This document shows positions 51,549 to 61,665 of a DNA stretch of 64,000 bases, piece by piece. The stretch is taken from NCBI GenBank assembly GCA_947493695.1, contig CANLSF010000001.1, forward strand, positions 1,178,001 through 1,242,000. Direction: 5' to 3'. The translations under genes were made by a program, and so were the position numbers. The notes under the pieces are model-generated. The model had not been told where the DNA came from and ran no database searches. It saw only the letters and a list, made by a program, of their open reading frames with translations. This DNA comes from an uncultured Kiloniellaceae bacterium. Lineage in GTDB: Bacteria; Pseudomonadota; Alphaproteobacteria; Kiloniellales; Kiloniellaceae. The first letter of the stretch is position 1. Each line of letters begins with the position of its first letter.

Positions 51549-53804
51549 ATGTTTTCATTGATTACGAATTTGAAAATTTCTCAGAAGTTGCCGATAGCCA
51601 TTGTTGGAACGGCGTTGCTTCTCGGCGCCGGTATCGGGATCTCCAATTACTGGGCGGCCTCCAATCAGGTTCAGGAAAGTGTTGAGCAACGGCTGACGGC
51701 GGTGGTCGAGGGGCGGTCCGTCGCCCTGCACGACTATCTTTCATCCATCGAGCAGGACATCCGCTATACCGCGACCAACCCCGCGGTGCTGTCCGCACTA
51801 CAGGAGTTTGAGACCGCCTGGAATGATCTTGGCTCCAACCAGACCGAGACACTTCAAAAACTCTACATCACAGAAAACGAAAACGCGCTCGGTGAAAAAC
51901 ATCTGCTCGACGCGGCAAACGACGGCTCCAACTATAGCAAGGTGCATGCGGCTTATCATCCCTGGTTCCGCCAGTTCCTGCTCGAGCGCTCCTACTATGA
52001 CATCTTCCTTTTCGATACCGACGGCAATCTGATCTACACGGTGTTCAAGGAACTCGACTACGCGACCAACCTGAACAGCGGCGAGTGGAAGGACAGCGAT
52101 CTGGGCAATGCCTTTCGGGCGGCGCTGAAGAACGGTACCGCCGGATCGATCTCCTTTTTTGACTTCAAGCCCTATGCGCCCAGCCACGGTGCGCCGGCCA
52201 GCTTTATGTCGACGCCTTTGACGTCACCAAACGGCAGCGTGACGGGCGTTCTGGTGTTTCAGATGCCGATCGATCGCATCAACCATGTTATGAGCGCAAC
52301 CGCTGAAGGTCTCGATGCCACAGGTGACGCCAGCGAAGGTGACGCAAAGGATAAAGCGCACCCTGCCGGTCTTGGCACCAGTGGTCAGGCTTACATCATC
52401 GGTGCCGATCAGTTCATGCGGAATCAGGCGCGGCTGGAGAAGGAGCCAACGATTCTGGTTCAGAAGGTCTCCAATGAAGCGGTGAGTGAAGCGCTCAAAG
52501 GCAATGCAGGCGTGACTGTCCTGGAGGGCTATCGGGGCGTGCCTGTGTTGACGTCCTATCGGCCCTTCGAATTCAACGGGGTCACCTGGGCGATGATCGT
52601 TGAAGCAGAGCTGAGCGAAGTCATGGCGCCTGTCTCGCAGATGCTCCTGGAGATGTTGATGATCGGGGCTGGACTGCTGATCGCCGTTGGATTGCTGGGC
52701 TTTCTGATTGCCCGCGGGATGGCGATGCCGATCCGGGACGTAACTGAATTCATGTCCGCGCTGGCGAACGGCGAAACGAACCGGGAGGTTCCCTCGACCG
52801 GACGTGGCGACGAGATCGGCGAGATGGCGCAGGCCCTTGTGGTGTTCAAGGAAAACATCGCCGAGGTCGAACGCCTGAAGGTCGAGGAACAGGATCGACA
52901 GGTCCGGCAGGAAGAGGAACTGAATGCGCGGCTTAATCAGATTGCCGATGATCTCGACAAGGAGGTCAAGGCAGCCGTCACGGAGATTTCTGTGAAGGCC
53001 GAGGGCATGAAGGGCAGCACGTCGGAGATGAATGGTGTCATCGGCCGCTTGAGTGATCGGACGGTCACTGTTGCCGAGGGGGCGGATCAGGCAAGCAACT
53101 CAATGCAGACGGTGGCCACAGCGACCGAAGAACTATCCGCGTCCATTGGCGAGATCACCCGGCAGGTCGGGCAATCCTCGAGCATTGCCCAGGCCGCGGC
53201 GCAGGAGGCTGAAAACACCGACAGGACCGTTGGCGGCCTCGCGGAAGCGGCTGAGAAGATCGGTGATGTGATCAACATGATCCAGGATATCGCCGAGCAA
53301 ACGAACCTGCTTGCGCTCAACGCCACAATCGAAGCCGCGCGCGCCGGTGAAATGGGCAAGGGCTTTGCGGTGGTTGCGGCCGAAGTCAAGAATCTGGCCA
53401 ACCAGACCGCCAAGGCAACCGAGGAAATCAGCACGCAGATCGGCGGTATCCGAAGTGAGACGGAAGGCGCCGTTGGCGCGATCCGCTCGATCAGCGGCAC
53501 CATCAAGCAGATCAACGAGATTTCCGAGAGCATTACCGAGGCGGTCGGTCAGCAGAGCCAGGCAACGCAGGAGATCAGTTCGAGTGTGCAAGACACGGTC
53601 CAGTACATGACCGATGTTTCCACCCAGATCGCCGATGTCGCGGGAGAGACCGAGCAGGTCAGTACGCACTCTACGTCCGTCTCTGAAAATGCGGACACGA
53701 CCTCAGCCCATGTTGCGCAGTTGGATCAAAGCATGACCCGGATTCTGCAGGAACTTCGGAAGTCCGCGAGCCAACGGACAGAGAGCGTTGCGCGCCAGGC
53801 CTAA
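51549..53804 (+). CDS. Methyl-accepting chemotaxis protein with periplasmic Cache-like sensor
   Basis: A 751-residue transmembrane chemoreceptor. A first membrane helix covers about 13-35. A periplasmic domain of about 330 residues carries the [18 protein letters not shown] and KELDYATNL segments typical of this double-Cache-like group. A second helix is at about 366-390, then HAMP (to 445), and the methyl-accepting domain (about 480-750) has the hairpin tip [19 protein letters not shown] near 585. There is no C-terminal pentapeptide. It closely resembles the next receptor in both sensor and signalling parts, so duplication is likely. The ligand is unknown. Confidence 0.9.
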   Translation: MFSLITNLKISQKLPIAIVGTALLLGAGIGISNYWAASNQVQESVEQRLTAVVEGRSVALHDYLSSIEQDIRYTATNPAVLSALQEFETAWNDLGSNQTETLQKLYITENENALGEKHLLDAANDGSNYSKVHAAYHPWFRQFLLERSYYDIFLFDTDGNLIYTVFKELDYATNLNSGEWKDSDLGNAFRAALKNGTAGSISFFDFKPYAPSHGAPASFMSTPLTSPNGSVTGVLVFQMPIDRINHVMSATAEGLDATGDASEGDAKDKAHPAGLGTSGQAYIIGADQFMRNQARLEKEPTILVQKVSNEAVSEALKGNAGVTVLEGYRGVPVLTSYRPFEFNGVTWAMIVEAELSEVMAPVSQMLLEMLMIGAGLLIAVGLLGFLIARGMAMPIRDVTEFMSALANGETNREVPSTGRGDEIGEMAQALVVFKENIAEVERLKVEEQDRQVRQEEELNARLNQIADDLDKEVKAAVTEISVKAEGMKGSTSEMNGVIGRLSDRTVTVAEGADQASNSMQTVATATEELSASIGEITRQVGQSSSIAQAAAQEAENTDRTVGGLAEAAEKIGDVINMIQDIAEQTNLLALNATIEAARAGEMGKGFAVVAAEVKNLANQTAKATEEISTQIGGIRSETEGAVGAIRSISGTIKQINEISESITEAVGQQSQATQEISSSVQDTVQYMTDVSTQIADVAGETEQVSTHSTSVSENADTTSAHVAQLDQSMTRILQELRKSASQRTESVARQA

Positions 53805-54285
53805 ATTGTCAGGTAAGGCCGTTTCTGCCCTGGCTCTGCAGGACAAGGCTGTGAGGGCAGCTCAGTGGTGCCTGTTTCGGAATAAAGATCGAAACAGCAT
53901 CCGTTTAATCGGGTCCTGCGGGTTAGCGCTGCCGGACTTTCCGGGTTTCCGTCTCTTCCCAAAATATTCAGAAAGCTATGGTCAAACGTCGTCATCGATA
54001 GGCGGGAGCATGCTCTGAAGTTTAAGCAATTGGACGCTATCGTAAGTAGTGTTGAAAAGACCCTCATATAAATTCATTGGGGAATTACTCCAGAATTCTG
54101 AGCGTGGATGCTGAATGTGAGCGCTTTAATTACATTTTGTTAAAACTTGTTTGTGTTAGTGGAAGCGCGATCTGCATTCCTCTCATGCGTGCCGTTTTTC
54201 GAGGGGTTTCATGCCTGATCGGAGACGCGCGGCGCACGGCATTGGCCGGCGACCGGAGAGCTGGCTGAATAAGGAACGAGTTAGA
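53805..54285. other. Intergenic region between chemoreceptors
   Basis: 481 bases without a convincing gene; a short plus-strand frame (53788-54018) overlaps the previous stop region and looks non-coding. The second half is AT-rich and carries element B at 54134-54162, 123 bases before the next start codon. Confidence 0.45.
54134..54162 (+). promoter_or_regulatory. Conserved chemoreceptor upstream element B
   Basis: Starts ATTTTGTTAAAACTTGTTTG; 23 of 29 positions match element A (51378-51406). Conservation in otherwise diverged spacers suggests a promoter or regulator site. Confidence 0.4.
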
Positions 54286-56739
54286 ATGAGTTCGCGGACA
54301 AAAGGTTTAAAAATTTCACAGAAGCTACCTGCCGTGATCCTTGGGACGGCCATGACTCTGGGCGTCGGACTCGGTTCGGTGAACTACTACGAAGCCTCCG
54401 TTACCGCGCTTCACACCGTCGAAGTAGAGCTTGATGCGGTTCTCGCGGGTCGCGCCGATGCGTTATCGACCTATCTGAGGACGATTGAGCAGGACATTCA
54501 CTTCATGTCCACCAGCCCGACGGTCATGAATGCTTTGGCCGACTTCACGGTCGCCTGGCAGGAGCTGGGCGGCGATCAAACGAAGACGCTGCAGAACCTC
54601 TATATTGAGGAGAATCCGAATCAGTTAGGCGAGAAACATCTCCTGGACGCCGCCGATGACGGGTCACGCTACAGTGAAGTCCATGCCACCTATCATCCTT
54701 GGATACGCGAGTTCCTTGTCGAGCGCGACTACTACGATATCTTCCTCTTCGATACCGAAGGTAACCTCGTCTATTCAGTGTTCAAGGAACTCGACTACGC
54801 GACCAACCTGAACACGGGCGAGTGGAAAGACAGCGACCTCGGGAATGCGTTCCGGGCGGCGCTCGCGGATGGCAAGCGGAAGTCGACGTCGTTTTTCGAC
54901 TTCAAACCCTATGCGCCGAGCCATGGCGCAGCTGCCAGCTTTATCTCCAGCCCCATGCTGGACGGGGACGGCAAGGTACAGGGCGTTCTGGTGTTTCAGA
55001 TGCCCGTCGGGCGCATCAATAACGTTATGTCTCTCACCGATGGGCTGGGTGAAAGTGGAGAGCTCTTTATCGTCGGCGCCGACCGCCTCATGCGGAATGA
55101 TGTGCCCAAAAGGGAATCGACAATTCTGAGCCAACGTGTCGACTACGACATTGTCGAGAAGGCTCTCAACGGCGGGCGTGGCGTTGCCGAAGCCGAAGGT
55201 TGGCGGGGTGCCACTGTTATGGCGGCTTACCAGTTTGTCGATTTCCATGATACCCGCTGGGCGGTGATCGCTGAAGAAGAGCTCAGTGAGGTCCTGGAGC
55301 CTTTGCACGAGATGCGCCTCGAGATGATTATGATCGCGAGCGGTTTCCTGCTCTGCATCGGGCTCTTCGGATTTTTCTTTGCCAGGACCGTGACGGGCCC
55401 CATCGATCAGATGACGAAGGCTATGACGGCTCTGTCCGAAGGGGACCTGGATCAGCACATCCCGGCCACGGAACGTGCGGATGAGCTTGGCGAAATGGCA
55501 CAGGCTCTCCAGGTCTTCAAAAAGAATGCCGGGGACGTCGAGCGTCTGAAACTTGAAGAGCAGGAGCGCCAGCTTCGCCAAGAGCAGGAACTCAAGGAAA
55601 AGCTCAACCAGATTGCGGATGAGCTCAACAAGGAGGTCAAGGAGGCGGTCTCGGACATCAATGTGCAGGCCGACAGTATGAAGGGCAGCACAAGCGAGAT
55701 GAACGGTGTCATCGCGCGTTTGAGCGAACGGACGTCCACTGTGGCAGCCGGCGCGGATCAGGCAAGCGGATCGATCCAGACCGTTGCGTCTGCGGCGGAG
55801 GAGCTTTCAGCCTCTATCAGCGAGATCACACGGCAGGTAGAACAGTCCACAACCATTGCTCAGGCAGCGGCGGAAGAGGCCGAACGCACAGACCAGACCG
55901 TTGGCGGACTTGCGGAAGCGGCTGAGAAGATCGGGGATGTGATCTCCATGATCCAGGACATTGCCGAACAAACCAATCTGCTGGCCCTGAATGCAACGAT
56001 TGAAGCGGCGCGCGCTGGAGAGATGGGCAAGGGATTTGCCGTGGTGGCCGCTGAGGTCAAGAACCTGGCCAACCAGACCGCCAAGGCAACCGAGGAAATC
56101 TCTACGCAGATCGGCAGTATCCGCAGCGAAACCGAAGGGGCGGTCGGGGCGATCCGCTCGATCAGCGGCACCATCAAGCAGATCAACGAGATTTCCGATG
56201 CGATCAGCGAAGGCATTGGACAACAGAGTCAGGCAACCCAGGAGATTAGCGCGAGCGTTCAGAACACTGTGCAGCATATGACCGAGGTCTCCACCCAGAT
56301 CGCAGACGTTGCGAGCGAGACCGATCAGGTCCGCGGTCACTCCGGCAGCGTCATGGAAAATGCCGAGACCACATCCAGAAACCTTGTTCAGCTCGATCAC
56401 AGCATGGACCAGGTTATCGGAGAACTGCGCGAATCCGGCAACCGGCGACAGGATGATCGCGTTCTGGGCAACTGGCATTGCCAGGCTGTGGTTGGTGGCG
56501 TCGCGCAGAACTGTCGCGCGGTCGATGTTTCCCGTGGCGGTGCGCTGCTTGAAGGTGCAACGGGGCTGGAGATCGGAACAGGTTTGACTCTGTTTATCGA
56601 AGGCTTGAGTTCTGAGTTGCAGTCCTCCGTCGTGCAGATTTCTTCGAAGGGTGCGCATCTGAAGTTTGAAGGACTCGACGATCAGAAGTGCGACGCGGTG
56701 ATCAACTTTATCAGGCGTTCAGCTTCGCAGGCAGCTTGA
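54286..56739 (+). CDS. Methyl-accepting chemotaxis protein with Cache-like sensor and C-terminal PilZ domain
   Basis: An 817-residue chemoreceptor from the ATG at 54286 (AAGGA ten bases upstream); the frame to 54211 adds a non-family leader. Layout: membrane helix about 15-37, periplasmic sensor with [18 protein letters not shown], second helix near 345-367, HAMP, methyl-accepting domain, then about 100 extra residues (718-817). That tail has the PilZ c-di-GMP motif in two parts, RRQDDR (RxxxR) and [11 protein letters not shown] (D/NxSxxG). Cyclic-di-GMP could therefore tune receptor output directly. It is similar throughout to the first receptor, except for the PilZ tail. Confidence 0.9.
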   Translation: MSSRTKGLKISQKLPAVILGTAMTLGVGLGSVNYYEASVTALHTVEVELDAVLAGRADALSTYLRTIEQDIHFMSTSPTVMNALADFTVAWQELGGDQTKTLQNLYIEENPNQLGEKHLLDAADDGSRYSEVHATYHPWIREFLVERDYYDIFLFDTEGNLVYSVFKELDYATNLNTGEWKDSDLGNAFRAALADGKRKSTSFFDFKPYAPSHGAAASFISSPMLDGDGKVQGVLVFQMPVGRINNVMSLTDGLGESGELFIVGADRLMRNDVPKRESTILSQRVDYDIVEKALNGGRGVAEAEGWRGATVMAAYQFVDFHDTRWAVIAEEELSEVLEPLHEMRLEMIMIASGFLLCIGLFGFFFARTVTGPIDQMTKAMTALSEGDLDQHIPATERADELGEMAQALQVFKKNAGDVERLKLEEQERQLRQEQELKEKLNQIADELNKEVKEAVSDINVQADSMKGSTSEMNGVIARLSERTSTVAAGADQASGSIQTVASAAEELSASISEITRQVEQSTTIAQAAAEEAERTDQTVGGLAEAAEKIGDVISMIQDIAEQTNLLALNATIEAARAGEMGKGFAVVAAEVKNLANQTAKATEEISTQIGSIRSETEGAVGAIRSISGTIKQINEISDAISEGIGQQSQATQEISASVQNTVQHMTEVSTQIADVASETDQVRGHSGSVMENAETTSRNLVQLDHSMDQVIGELRESGNRRQDDRVLGNWHCQAVVGGVAQNCRAVDVSRGGALLEGATGLEIGTGLTLFIEGLSSELQSSVVQISSKGAHLKFEGLDDQKCDAVINFIRRSASQAA

Positions 56740-56851
56740 ATAATCTAAGGCGCTCATTTTTTTAGGGGAGGGCGTCTTTAAATGACCGCTATTGGGTTCG
56801 ATAGCATGAGCGTGGATCGCTCCCCCACACTTTGTTGAGGTTGGAACGAAC

Positions 56852-59212
56852 ATGCTTGGGTTTCTAAACAATATGAAGATCAGGAGCCGTCTGGCTCTTG
56901 CCCTGCTGCTGCCTATCCTGGGATTGTTGGCGTTTTCCGGTCTTGCAATCGTGGAACAGAGCCGTAACTCCGCGGAGTTAAAGCATATGCAGGAGCTCGC
57001 CCACGTCGCGCCCGATATCAGCGCGCTGGTGCATGAACTTCAAAAGGAGCGAGGCCGTTCGGCGGGTTTTATCGCGTCGAAGGCCGACGCCAAGTTTGGC
57101 GAGCGCCTTGCGGCCCAGCATAAGGAAACCGACGCTGTCCTCACTCACTTCGATGAGATTATGGACGCGTTCGACAGCGAGAGCTTCGGCAAGAGCTTCG
57201 CGGACGACTTGACGACCGCACGCAACATGGTTGCAGAGTTGGATGCCAAGCGGGCGTCGGTCAGCGACCTGAGTTTCTCCGTGCCGGATATGGCGAAGTA
57301 CTACACCGGAACGATCAGGGCGTTGCTCGGGGTCGTTTCCGACATGGTATTGTTGAGTTCGGATGTGGAACTCACCGGTGCAGTGGCCGCCTACATCAAT
57401 CTGCTGCAGGGTAAAGAACGCGCGGGCGTAGAGCGCGCCATGGGTGCTGCCGGGTTCGGCAGGGGCGCATTTGCGCCGGTTATTCATGAGCGGTTTGTAT
57501 CGCTGATCGCGCAGCAGTCGGCTTTTTTCAGTATGTTCAACCTCTTCGCCACGCCGGAGCAGCGCGCTTATTACGAACAGACGATGGTCGGAGAACCTGT
57601 TGAAGAAGTCGAGCGGATGCGGAAGATCGCAATCGCGAGTGCTTTTGGCGGCGAGATGGAAGGCGTCAAGGGCGGCTATTGGTTCACGCGCATTACGGAG
57701 AAGATCAATCTTCTTAAAAATGTAGAGGACAAACTCTCCGCTGATCTGCGTTCGCTTGCTGTAAATCTGCGCGATGACGCCGAGGCCTCGCTCTACACTT
57801 CTTTGGGTGCGACGATTCTTCTGCTGCTTCTGACCGCACTTACCGTAACGGTTACGGTCCGCAGCGTCACAGGTCCGATCGGCAGACTCACGGGCTCCAT
57901 GGCCAGTTTGGCCGACGGAGATCTGGAGAGGGAGATCACGGGAACCGCGCAAAAGGATGAGGTTGGTGCGATGGCCCGCACGCTCCTTGTGTTCAAGGAA
58001 AACCTGCAGCAGGTCGAACAGATGAAACGCGACGAGCAGGCAAATCAGCTCCGGCAGGAAGAAGAGCTAAAAGAAAAGCTCAACGAGATTGCCGACGAAT
58101 TGAATTCCGAGGTCAAGGCGGCCGTCACCGACATCAATGTGCAGGCCGACAGCATGAAGGGCAGCACGACCGAGATGAACGGCGTGATCAGCCGGCTTGG
58201 GGATCGGACTGCGACGGTTGCCGCGGGCGCGGATCAGGTCAGCGGCTCAATTCAGACGGTTGCGTCGGCAGCGGAGGAGCTCTCCGCTTCGATCGGCGAG
58301 ATCACACGTCAGGTCGAGCAGTCTTCCAGCATCGCGCAGGCAGCGGCAGCGGAAGCCGAGCGCACGGACCAGACCGTTGGCGGCCTCGCGGAAGCGGCAG
58401 AGAAGATCGGTGATGTGATCAATATGATCCAGGACATCGCCGAGCAGACCAATCTTCTGGCACTGAATGCAACAATCGAGGCAGCCCGTGCCGGTGAGAT
58501 GGGCAAGGGCTTTGCCGTGGTGGCGGCTGAGGTCAAGAATCTGGCCAACCAGACCGCCAAGGCAACCGAGGAAATCTCAACGCAGATCGGCAGTATCCGC
58601 AGCGAAACCGAAGGGGCCGTCGGGGCAATCCGCTCCATCAGCGGCACCATCAAGCAGATCAACGAGATCTCCGATGCGATCAACGAAGGCATCGGACAGC
58701 AGAGTCTGGCGACCCAGGAGATCAGCGCGAGCGTTCAGTCTTCGGTTCAGCATATGAGCGAGGTTTCCACCCAGATCGCGGATGTGGCCAGTGAAACCGA
58801 TCAGGTGCGCGGTCATTCAGGTAGCGTGATGGAGAATGCGGAATCCACCTCGACCAACGTCGAGCATTTGGACAAGCGCATGGATGCCATCATGACCGAA
58901 CTGCGGAACTCCGGGAACCGCCGTAAGGACGAACGTGTGGCGGGGAACTGGAATTGTCAGGTCGCGGCAAAGGGTTCGGCGCAAAACTGCAAGATTACGA
59001 ACATGTCCGTCGGCGGGGCACTGGTCGAGGACCTCAGCGATATCGAGGTCGGCGACAATGCAACCATCTTCGTCGAAGGCATGAGCGCTGAATTGCGGGC
59101 GTCGGTTGTCACCTCGTCATCCTCGGGCGTGCATCTGCGTTTCGATCTCGACGATGCTACGCGAGAGAGTCTTGCTAAGTTCATTGGCGTGAGCGTTACC
59201 CGAGCTGCCTAG
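56852..59212 (+). CDS. Methyl-accepting chemotaxis protein with NIT-type sensor and C-terminal PilZ domain
   Basis: A 786-residue chemoreceptor. After a membrane helix (about 15-32), the sensor of about 290 residues fits the nitrate/nitrite-sensing NIT fold: HELQKERGRSAGFIASK at about 62-78 and LLQGKERAGVERAMG near 190 are its two signature helices. A second helix lies at about 318-338, then HAMP, the methyl-accepting domain and a PilZ tail (about 688-786) with RRKDER and NMSVGGALVED. The signalling part is almost identical to those of the two preceding receptors, while the sensor is unrelated. A strong terminator follows. Confidence 0.9.
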   Translation: MLGFLNNMKIRSRLALALLLPILGLLAFSGLAIVEQSRNSAELKHMQELAHVAPDISALVHELQKERGRSAGFIASKADAKFGERLAAQHKETDAVLTHFDEIMDAFDSESFGKSFADDLTTARNMVAELDAKRASVSDLSFSVPDMAKYYTGTIRALLGVVSDMVLLSSDVELTGAVAAYINLLQGKERAGVERAMGAAGFGRGAFAPVIHERFVSLIAQQSAFFSMFNLFATPEQRAYYEQTMVGEPVEEVERMRKIAIASAFGGEMEGVKGGYWFTRITEKINLLKNVEDKLSADLRSLAVNLRDDAEASLYTSLGATILLLLLTALTVTVTVRSVTGPIGRLTGSMASLADGDLEREITGTAQKDEVGAMARTLLVFKENLQQVEQMKRDEQANQLRQEEELKEKLNEIADELNSEVKAAVTDINVQADSMKGSTTEMNGVISRLGDRTATVAAGADQVSGSIQTVASAAEELSASIGEITRQVEQSSSIAQAAAAEAERTDQTVGGLAEAAEKIGDVINMIQDIAEQTNLLALNATIEAARAGEMGKGFAVVAAEVKNLANQTAKATEEISTQIGSIRSETEGAVGAIRSISGTIKQINEISDAINEGIGQQSLATQEISASVQSSVQHMSEVSTQIADVASETDQVRGHSGSVMENAESTSTNVEHLDKRMDAIMTELRNSGNRRKDERVAGNWNCQVAAKGSAQNCKITNMSVGGALVEDLSDIEVGDNATIFVEGMSAELRASVVTSSSSGVHLRFDLDDATRESLAKFIGVSVTRAA

Positions 59213-59229
59213 TCACATGCAACTCCAGG

Positions 59230-59259
59230 GAGGCTAAAACTGAAGCCTGTTTTAGCCTC
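59230..59259 (+). terminator. Hairpin after the third chemoreceptor
   Basis: Perfect 11-base stem GAGGCTAAAAC/GTTTTAGCCTC with an 8-base loop, 17 bases after the stop; no T-run follows, so it probably protects the 3' end or assists the terminator just downstream. Confidence 0.6.
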
Positions 59260-59267
59260 AAGCCAGG

Positions 59268-59314
59268 AAACAAGCCGCGCGGGACGAATGTCCTCCGCGG
59301 CTTGTTTTCGTTTT
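59268..59314 (+). terminator. Intrinsic terminator of the chemoreceptor cluster
   Basis: Stem AAACAAGCCGCG/CGCGGCTTGTTT (12 bases) with a small inner hairpin (GGAC-gaat-GTCC), followed by TTTTCGTTTT. This is the clearest rho-independent terminator in the window. Confidence 0.88.
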
Positions 59315-59434
59315 GCTCCAGGCTAACCGCCGGGACGCGTGCTGTGCCTATTCCTCTTGCTCTTTTTTGTCCTGTCGATCACCCTGACCGAAACGCGCGA
59401 AGCCGATGACTTAGAGAAAAGCAGGGGAAATTTT

Positions 59435-60607
59435 GTGTCGGAGACTGGGAAGAAACTCGTAATCAAAAACATCGGCCTGATGTTGAGCGGTGCGCTCGAA
59501 CAGCCGATCCTCGATGCGGATACGGTCGTCGCGATCGATGGTAAGATCACGGCGTTCGGCAAGGAGGCCGATGTCGATATCGATCTGGCCGATGTGACCG
59601 TGGACGCGAAAGGCACGACGCTCTCTCCCGGTCTGATTGATAGCCACGTGCATCCGGTCATTGGCGACTACACGCCGCGCCAACAGCAGATCAGCTGGAT
59701 CGACAGCTGCCTGCACGGCGGCGTGACCTCGATGATTTCGGCGGGTGAGGTGCATCTGCCGGGCCGCCCCAAGGACATCGTTGGTCTCAAGGCCATGGCG
59801 ATTGCATCCCAGCGCTGGTACGAGAATTTCCGGCCCTCCGGCGTCAAGGTTCATGCCGGCGCGCCTGTGATTGAAGAGGGCATGGAGGAAGAGGATTTCA
59901 AACAGCTCTCTGAGGCCGGCGTAAAGCTGCTCGGCGAGGTCGGTCTGGGCAGTGTGAAGGCCGGTGACCGGGCGAAGGAAATGGTCGCCTGGGCCCGCAA
60001 GTACGGCATTCAGAGCACTATCCACACCGGTGGTCCCTCTATCCCCGGCTCCGGCCTGATCGACAAGGATGTGGTTCTGGAGGCCGATGCCGATATCATC
60101 GGTCACATCAACGGCGGTCATACCGCCCTGCCTGACGATCAGATCGTCTGCCTTTGTGAGCAGTGTTCCCGCGGTATCGAGCTGGTCCATAACGGCAACG
60201 AGCGTTCGGCGCTATTGGCCATGCGCACCGCGCGGGAACTGAAAGAGGTCGAACGGGTAATCCTGGGCACCGATGCCCCCGCCGGGTCGGGCGTGCAGCC
60301 GCTGGGCATCCTGCGCATGATCGCCATGCTCTCCAGCCTGGGGGATGTCCCGGCTGAAACCGCTTTCTGTTTCGCCACAGGTAATACCGCGCGCATGCGT
60401 GAGCTCGACTGCGGCCTGATCGAAATCGGCAAGTCGGCGGACTTCGTCATCATGGACCGGGCCCAGCATGCGCCGGGCAAGACCATCCTGGAATCCGTCG
60501 AGCAGGGCAACCTGCCGGGCATTGGCATGACCGTCATTGATGGTGTGGTGCGCAGTCAGCGCAGTCGCAACACACCACCCGCGACCACCCTGCCGGAAAT
60601 CATTTGA
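59435..60607 (+). CDS. Enamidase-like amidohydrolase
   Basis: A 390-residue metal-dependent amidohydrolase from the GTG at 59435, which has AGGGGA eight bases upstream; the frame to 59339 adds a hydrophobic stretch that is probably not translated. The metal site is GLIDSHVHPVIGDY near residue 70. The HTGGPSIPGSGLIDKDV segment, then ADIIGHINGGHTALPDD, and GTDAPAGSGVQPLG near 322 resemble Ena of Eubacterium barkeri, which opens tetrahydro-6-oxonicotinate. A cyclic enamide or lactam is the likely substrate class. No other nicotinate genes are adjacent; the aconitase-like and lyase genes at 6549-9207 are the only other parallels in the window. Confidence 0.78.
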   Translation: MSETGKKLVIKNIGLMLSGALEQPILDADTVVAIDGKITAFGKEADVDIDLADVTVDAKGTTLSPGLIDSHVHPVIGDYTPRQQQISWIDSCLHGGVTSMISAGEVHLPGRPKDIVGLKAMAIASQRWYENFRPSGVKVHAGAPVIEEGMEEEDFKQLSEAGVKLLGEVGLGSVKAGDRAKEMVAWARKYGIQSTIHTGGPSIPGSGLIDKDVVLEADADIIGHINGGHTALPDDQIVCLCEQCSRGIELVHNGNERSALLAMRTARELKEVERVILGTDAPAGSGVQPLGILRMIAMLSSLGDVPAETAFCFATGNTARMRELDCGLIEIGKSADFVIMDRAQHAPGKTILESVEQGNLPGIGMTVIDGVVRSQRSRNTPPATTLPEII

Positions 60608-60652
60608 GGTTTTGGTGCGGGCTGATGCCGGTTCGATCCAGGTCAAAATTCC

Positions 60653-61576
60653 CTAGGTCGTGCGTGCGATAAAGTTCGGAACGATGCCGGCCTCTGCGAT
60701 GTAGGGCGTCACATCGTGGCCCTTGAAGAGGCCGTGATCCGTGATCAGGACCGTGCGGAATCCGGCGGCGGCGCCACCTAGAATATCCGTGTGCAGCGTA
60801 TCCCCCACCATGGCAATGCGGTGTCCCGGCGTGCCTGGTCTGTCCCTCTCGATGCGGTGGGCAACTTCCTCGAAGGCATTCGCGAATGGCTTGCCGAAGA
60901 AACTCGGCTCAATGCCTGTGCGGTCGGCGATTTCATGAGCGAAAAAGCCAGGTTCGAAAGAAAGCGATGCCTCCAGCGGAGCGACGAGATCCGGATTGCC
61001 CACCAGCACGGGCCGCGGCCGTTTTTGCAGGGATTCAAGCAGTAGTTCCTGCCGGGGGCGGGTCCAACCGATGCTCGAGAGCAGGATAAAGCCTTCCACC
61101 GCGTCGTAGAGCTCCGGGTCGTCCTCCAGCAGATGAGGGTTGTCGCAAAGATCACCGATTGTGGATTCCGGGATCGCCATGAACCCCCATTTGAAGTCCG
61201 GGGCAAAGTGCGTCATGTGATCTGCGAGCACATCCCGGCTGGCGACAATGCGAGTGGCGTCAAAGCTGTACCCAAGCCGCGTGTACTTGGCCCGTGCCGC
61301 AGCTGCATTGTAGCTGGCACCGTTGGTCAGGACATAGGTTTGCTTGCCCATGGCCTGTAGGGCGGCGATCTGTTCGGGCGCGCCCGGGATCGCAGTGTTG
61401 CCTACGTTAATGACCCCGAAGGCATCCAGCACGAAGACATCGAACTCATCTGCCAGTGACCCAAGGTTCTCGGCCTGGATCGAGCTGGCGGGAAACCCGG
61501 CGCCGGGCAGCCTGTCGCGGATCGCTTCATAGCGCGCAAAGGCTCTGTCCGTATTCATCTGCGGACCATCGAACAC
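60653..61576 (-). CDS. HAD-superfamily class IIA sugar-phosphatase-like protein
   Basis: A 307-residue NagD/p-nitrophenyl-phosphatase-type enzyme. Motif I is VFVLDAFGVINVG near residue 48 (the second position of DxD is altered, DAFGV), motif II VLTNGAS near 82, the conserved lysine near GNPDLV, and motif IV MVGDTLHTDILGGAAAG near 260. Asp nucleophile present, second Asp replaced by Phe-Gly context as in some class IIA subgroups. I use the GTG at 61576 (GAGAG upstream); ATG at 61558 is an alternative. It is last in the minus cluster with threonine aldolase and the oxygenase. Function is unknown. Confidence 0.78.
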   Translation of the reverse strand: MFDGPQMNTDRAFARYEAIRDRLPGAGFPASSIQAENLGSLADEFDVFVLDAFGVINVGNTAIPGAPEQIAALQAMGKQTYVLTNGASYNAAAARAKYTRLGYSFDATRIVASRDVLADHMTHFAPDFKWGFMAIPESTIGDLCDNPHLLEDDPELYDAVEGFILLSSIGWTRPRQELLLESLQKRPRPVLVGNPDLVAPLEASLSFEPGFFAHEIADRTGIEPSFFGKPFANAFEEVAHRIERDRPGTPGHRIAMVGDTLHTDILGGAAAGFRTVLITDHGLFKGHDVTPYIAEAGIVPNFIARTT

Positions 61577-61665
61577 AATACTTGTCTCTCTCTGGAAGGA
61601 CGCGGCCTGCCGGATCCGTCAATGAGTCCGGCAGTTCAATCGCGTCATATCACCCCTGAGCCGGA

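Noticed and set aside
54120-54165. CtrA-type site (TTAA-N7-TTAA) upstream of the second chemoreceptor
   Set aside because: TTAA boxes are present but spaced ten bases apart, not seven, and element A has only one.
56779-56804. Flagellar sigma-28 promoter (TAAA-N14-..CGATAG) before the third chemoreceptor
   Set aside because: One base short of the usual spacing and three mismatches in the -10 region; too weak to annotate.
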